A DNA stretch of 64,000 bases, from positions 8,988,758 through 9,052,757 of the forward strand of contig NW_004454195.1 in NCBI RefSeq assembly GCF_000283155.1, given 5' to 3'. The notes beneath the pieces are model-generated. The model saw only the letters and a list, made by a program, of their open reading frames with translations. It was not told the origin of the DNA and searched no databases. Position numbers and translations under genes: made by a program. This DNA comes from Ceratotherium simum simum (taxonomy: Eukaryota > Chordata > Mammalia > Perissodactyla > Rhinocerotidae). Shown piece by piece: positions 59,463-64,000 of this stretch (position 1 is the first letter of the stretch; each line of letters starts with the position of its first letter).

Positions 59463-60709
59463 TCTTGAGTTTATAATTTGTGTGATATTCCTGCAGTTTT
59501 TATCCAATAACATTGTGGGAAAGGTTTGGGGGACTGAACGAGCATAAATAAATGTAGCAAAATTACTTTCTAACCTGCCTAAACTCTAGGCCATTTTATA
59601 AGGTTATGTTCCTTTCAGAATTCATTTTGGTCTTTCTACCACATCTGTCACAAAAACCAGGTCTTAGCAGGACAACTCTGAGAATTTTCTTCAGATTCAT
59701 TGAGAGAGTTTTCCGTAAAGACATTTATATGTGTAAGCAAGTTTTTTTAAAAAACAATTACTTTGTTGTTGTTGTTAATGTTATTTTCAGAATGACTTTT
59801 CATTTTCCATCGGAAATCAAATCAAGATTTAAGGTTTGGTACAAACCCAGAAAGGGTATTTCATAGTTTAAACCTTTCATTCCCGGAGATCTGAAATATT
59901 GTTTGTGGGTTTTCAGTGTGCATCTTAAAGTGCTTTAAAAAATAAGTTTTATAAGTAGGGAGAAATTTTTAAATATTCTTACTTGGAATGGCTTCAACTA
60001 ATCTGAACAAATACTTATCTGATTTTTTTTTTTTTTTTTTTTACCATTGGAAATAGTACTTCTTCCATTTCACAAATTAAAAAAAAAAAATTCTAATGTC
60101 AACCCACGTTTTGGCTATCTAGTATTCCTTTACATTTAGCTCTCACCAGAACTCTTGATTTTTATAAGCCATTTTCTGGGGTGTACCAAAAACATTTGAA
60201 TAGACTTAGAATAGCTAGAACCGGTCTTTGACTTTCTTCAGATTTCATTACCCTCCCAGCATGTTAGCAGAGAGCTGGGTGGGCCCATTCTTGCAGTCAT
60301 CCTGCTCATTTAGTGCTGTATTTTTTTAAACATTTCTGTTCAGAGAACTTGCTTAATCTTCCATATATTCTGCTCAGGGCACTTGCAATTACTAGGTTTT
60401 GTTTTCCTTTTTGTCTTGTAACCTTTGATGGTAAGAGGAATATGGGGCTGCCATATAGACTTTGTCCTCATTAGTACCACTATTTACAGCAACTCACGTG
60501 GACTCAAAAACACACACCACCTTTTGGCTTACTTCGAGTATTCAACTAACTGGATCCACAAAACCAACACTATAATGAGAAAACATACATGGTTTGGAGC
60601 AATAGGAACATCGTCATCATTTTTGTGCTTCTGTTTCACGTATAGGAATTATAAGATAATTAGTTCTTTCTAAACATTGTCCCATTTCCTTCCCTCGCTT
60701 TTTTAGCAT

Positions 60710-60717
60710 GTGCAATA
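60710..60717 (+). promoter_or_regulatory. miR-25/32/92 family 8-mer seed match
   Basis: GTGCAATA. I do not recall experimental support for this family on ATXN1, so this is a motif match only. Confidence 0.3.
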
Positions 60718-61446
60718 CTTTCCGTGCCAATAGAGTCTCATCAGTGTGCTCTGGTTAAAGCTCATACCCTTTTGGCTTTTTCCTTGTGTGGTCCATCTTC
60801 CCTGGGCTGGCCAGAGAAGGGCTGGAGGGAAGGAGCCAGGAAGGGGAGAGCCGCCCGCTGCGCCTTCCCCCTGCTGCGGATGCTGAGTGCTGGGGCGGGG
60901 AGCCTTCAGGAGCCCCAGGTGTCTGTCGCCGTGTTGCAGAAAGAGCAAGCAAACGAGATCTAGGGGAAAAGCTGCAGTTCCCCGTCACCGCGAGGAATAG
61001 TGAATGTGGAGTGCTGAGAGGAAGGAGGCAGATTCATTTCTAAGGCGCACTCTGGAGCAATAGAGCCAGGATCAACCCATTTTCCACAGTCTTTTCCTCA
61101 AGTGGGCAGGCTCCTCCTCAGGTCTGTGCCCTTGAGACTTGAGCCGTGCCCCTGAGCGTGGGCAGGAAGTGTGGCCTGATGTGTGCGTGTGCTCTGAGCG
61201 TGCCGGCCAGTGGCTGTGGAGGGGGCCACCTGCGGACAATGGTCACTGCTCCGTTGTGGCAGCTTTCTCTTCAAATAGGAAGAATATCCAGAGGACAGGG
61301 AGCCTCCTCTTGTTTGCAGACATTGGAGAGCCCCGAGGCTCCCAGAGCAGCCTTTGTCACACCGCTCCTGTGTAGCAAACTTAACAATGACAGGCGTAGA
61401 AATTCTTCGGTGCCCTGCAGCTTACGAGGATCAGCCATGTGCCTCT

Positions 61447-61453
61447 GTACTGT
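61447..61453 (+). promoter_or_regulatory. miR-101 7-mer seed match
   Basis: GTACTGT followed by G. Confidence 0.4.
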
Positions 61454-62510
61454 GTCCACCTTGCAATATTTACTGACAGCCGTCTTTAGTTCTTCCTTCT
61501 TTCCTGTTTTCCATTTTTAAACTAATAACAGCAGGCCTTTTGCGTTTACAATGGAACACAATCACCAAGAAATTAGTCAGGGTGAAAAGAAAAAAAATAA
61601 TAATAATAAGAAACCAACAAACAAGAACCTCTCTTTATAGGGATTTCTAAATATATAAAATGACTGTTCCTTAGAATGTTTAACTTCAGAATTATTTCAG
61701 TTTGTCTGGGCCACATTGGGGGGGAGGGATACAGATGGATGCCACTTACCTCAAATCTTTTAAAGTGGAAATCCAATTTGCATTTTCATTTGGACTTTCA
61801 GGATAATTTTCTATGTCGGTCAATTTTTTGTTTTCTGCAACTCACCCAGTTTGGTTTGGGATGATTTGATCTTCTTTGTTGCTGGTGTTGATCCCGTTTC
61901 TAACTCTGAATTGTGACCCTATGTTTTCTGTGAGGTGAGTGTGTTGGGTTTTCTCCCCCACCAGGAAGTGGCAGCATCCCTCCTTCTCCCCTCCAAGGAA
62001 CTCTGCGGAACCTTCCACACCTCTTACTCAGGGATGGGGCTGGCGTGTGTGTGGTACACTGATGTGTCCAGAAGCAGCACTTTGACTGCTCTGGAGTAGG
62101 GTTGTACAACTTCCAGGAATGTTTGGATTTCCTGCATTGTGTGGATCACTCCTTCGATCGTGCATAGATTGCAATATAATGCTGCGTGTTCATGACGAAC
62201 AGTGGCTCCTAGTAATCCTAAAATCCACTCTTTGCACATAGTTTGATCTTTACTGAAATATGTTGCCAAAATTTATTTTTGTTGTTGTAGCTTTGGAAAA
62301 ATTTTTTTGTTTGTTTGTTTTTTAAGGAAACAATTGACAATACCCTTTAACATCTGTGACTACTAAGGAAAACCTATTTCTTTCATAGAAAAATCTCCAG
62401 TGCTTTTGAAGACACTAATGCCATGCTATTTCAGATTTGGGTGAAGAAGCAGAGCTCTTGGGACAGAAGGCCCGGCTTTTTGAGCTGTGTTGGTTGTCAT
62501 GGTGACCGTT

Positions 62511-62566
62511 TCATGAACTGCAAGCAGCTCAACAAACCTCATGAACCGCAAGCAGCTCAACAAACC
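62511..62566 (+). repeat. 28-bp tandem duplication in the 3' UTR
   Basis: Two adjacent 28-base copies, each beginning TCATGAAC and ending CTCAACAAACC, differ at one base (T at 62519, C at 62547). Confidence 0.95.
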
Positions 62567-62929
62567 GTGGTCTGTGTTCTCTCCTAAAACCCTTTTCACT
62601 TCCCGTTTCCTAGTCACCTGCGACTATTCCAGGTGAAAAAAGGGCCGGCAGTCTCCGTGGCCCGATACAGCTTCTTCGGTGGTGATGTGAAAGGAAAGGG
62701 AATTACACTTTTTATGTTTTCAAGTGGGGTAGGGGCCTTTGCTTCCACTTTTGTACTTTGAACCCAGAATTTCTGAAATAGAGAATTTAAGAACACATCA
62801 AGTAATAAGTAAATATACAGAGAATATACTTTTTTATAAAGCACATGCATATGCTATTGTGTTGGGTTGGTTTCCTCTCTTTTCCACGGACAGTGTTGTG
62901 TTTCTGTTAATAGGGAAAACTCCAAACAA

Positions 62930-62937
62930 TTTGCACA
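62930..62937 (+). promoter_or_regulatory. miR-19 8-mer seed match
   Basis: A second TTTGCACA in the 3' UTR. Confidence 0.55.
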
Positions 62938-63269
62938 CCTCTACTCCGGAGCTGAGACTTCTTTTACATAGATGACCTCGCTTCAAATATGTTACCTTAC
63001 TGATAGGATCTTTTCTTGTAGCACTATATCTTGTGGAATTTTTTTTTTTTCCTTTTAATGTACACCTAATTTGAGAAGCTGAAGAAAAAAAATTTTGAAG
63101 CACTCACTTTGAGGAGTACAGGTAATGTTTTAAAAAATTGCACAAATGAAAAATGAATGTCGAAATGATTCATTCAGTGTTTGAAAGATATGGATCTGTT
63201 GAAACAAAGAGTTTCATACCTTGTTTGTAAAAGAAAAAAAGCATAGAGGTTGAAAGTTACATGTTTTTT

Positions 63270-63277
63270 TGTATATA
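63270..63277 (+). promoter_or_regulatory. Pumilio response element
   Basis: TGTATATA is a perfect match to the PUM1/PUM2 consensus UGUANAUA. PUM1 is known to lower ATXN1 mRNA through its 3' UTR in mouse and human. Confidence 0.65.
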
Positions 63278-63531
63278 GAAATTTGTCATGTCTAAATGAT
63301 CAGATTTGTATGGTTATGGCCTGGAAGAATTACTACGTAAAAGGCTCTTCAACTGTACCTATGCTTCCCTCTTCTGAGGGAGGGCGACTCTGTATTCTGC
63401 AATTTGAGAATACTGTTCATTCCTATGCTGAAAGTACTTCTCTGAGCTCCCTTCTTAGGTTAAACTCTTAAGCCATTGCAACTCCTTACTCTTCAGAGAT
63501 GATGTCTGACATTTTCAGCACTTCCTGTTCT

Positions 63532-63597
63532 AATAAACCCAAAGATATAATCCTGAACAAGAAGTGTTTGTGACAAGGGTTCCTAGCTACCAATAAA
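63532..63597 (+). terminator. Pair of candidate poly(A) signals
   Basis: AATAAA occurs at 63532-63537 and 63592-63597. With the one at 63743 these could give a 3' UTR of about 5.6-5.8 kb. The hexamers alone do not prove cleavage, and the main site probably lies beyond the window. Confidence 0.25.
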
Positions 63598-64000
63598 ACA
63601 GGACTCATTATGAGGACAAAAAAAAATGTTCAGCCTTCTTTCCCCCCCTTTCCCCCCCACACCTCATTTAAATGGGGGGTAAAACATGGATTTCAATTCA
63701 AATGCCTCATTTTAGTTTCGACTTTTTCTTTAAGAGGCCAAAATAAATGTGGAGCAACTTCTCAGAAGAGTCATATTCTGTCCAAAAATCAAGCCAGCCA
63801 GCAGAAACTGGACAGCTGTGGGGATATTCAGCAAACCCCCCCTACAATTCTTAAATTCAGAATCTCAGCCCCTCCCTCAAATGCAATGTTTCTGGTAGCT
63901 GACATTCACCTGTAGAATGGGGGGAGGGAACAGTGGCTTGGTTTTTCATGTCCTCTTGATTTGCATACAAATGGTTCAGCTGTATTAAAATTAAGTGCAT

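Larger units (their letters stand above)
57942..64000 (+). other. ATXN1: ATXN1 3' UTR (runs off the window)
   Basis: After the stop codon there are 6059 bases of AT-rich, non-coding sequence. Human ATXN1 has a 3' UTR of about 7 kb, so the window probably ends about 1 kb before the main cleavage site. No ERE, L1 or other clear SINE is seen here, unlike the introns. AATAAA hexamers occur at 58451, 58572, 59547, 63532, 63592 and 63743. There are homopolymer runs (13 G at 58748-58760; 20 T at 60023-60042; 12 A at 60079-60090) and candidate miRNA and Pumilio sites, listed separately. Open frames in it are short and unlike any family. Confidence 0.85.

Overview
The window is mammalian nuclear DNA: introns, exons with GT/AG borders, old MIR, L2, L1 and MER repeats, and about thirteen copies of the equine repetitive element (ERE), a tRNA-derived SINE specific to perissodactyls. 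A horse or close relative (Equus) is the best guess. Several ERE copies have intact target-site duplications.

The only protein-coding gene I can support is ATXN1 (ataxin-1), on the + strand. The window covers its 3' end. Bases 1-40989 are the end of the large intron in the 5' untranslated region. Bases 40990-43048 are the large first coding exon (160 nt of 5' UTR, then 633 codons from the ATG at 41150). Bases 43049-57410 are the last intron. Bases 57411-64000 are the final exon (176 codons, stop at 57939-57941, then over 6 kb of 3' UTR that runs off the window). The spliced protein is 809 residues, with an intact AXH domain, nuclear localisation signal and 14-3-3/splicing-factor motif. The polyglutamine tract is only three glutamines.

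The exon carries extra coding layers. A second 185-codon ORF (alt-ATXN1) overlaps the N-terminal part in another frame and stops just before the CAG tract. Three short upstream ORFs, one of them a bare start-stop, precede the main ATG. A second in-frame donor lies 24 nt past the main one. The 3' UTR holds candidate miR-101, miR-19 and Pumilio sites and no recognisable SINE.

The introns are mostly repeats separated by unremarkable AT-rich sequence. Notable items are a perfect 136-bp tandem duplication containing a 35-bp palindrome (24256-24527), a group of CTCF-like motifs 1-3 kb upstream of the coding exon, a 15-kb stretch without EREs around that exon, and several nested or truncated retroposons. 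I found no previously undescribed multi-gene system. The strongest points for a second look are the overlapping ORF, the 57-bp in-frame segment and the palindrome duplication. Repeat names rest on remembered consensus sequences, not on a search.
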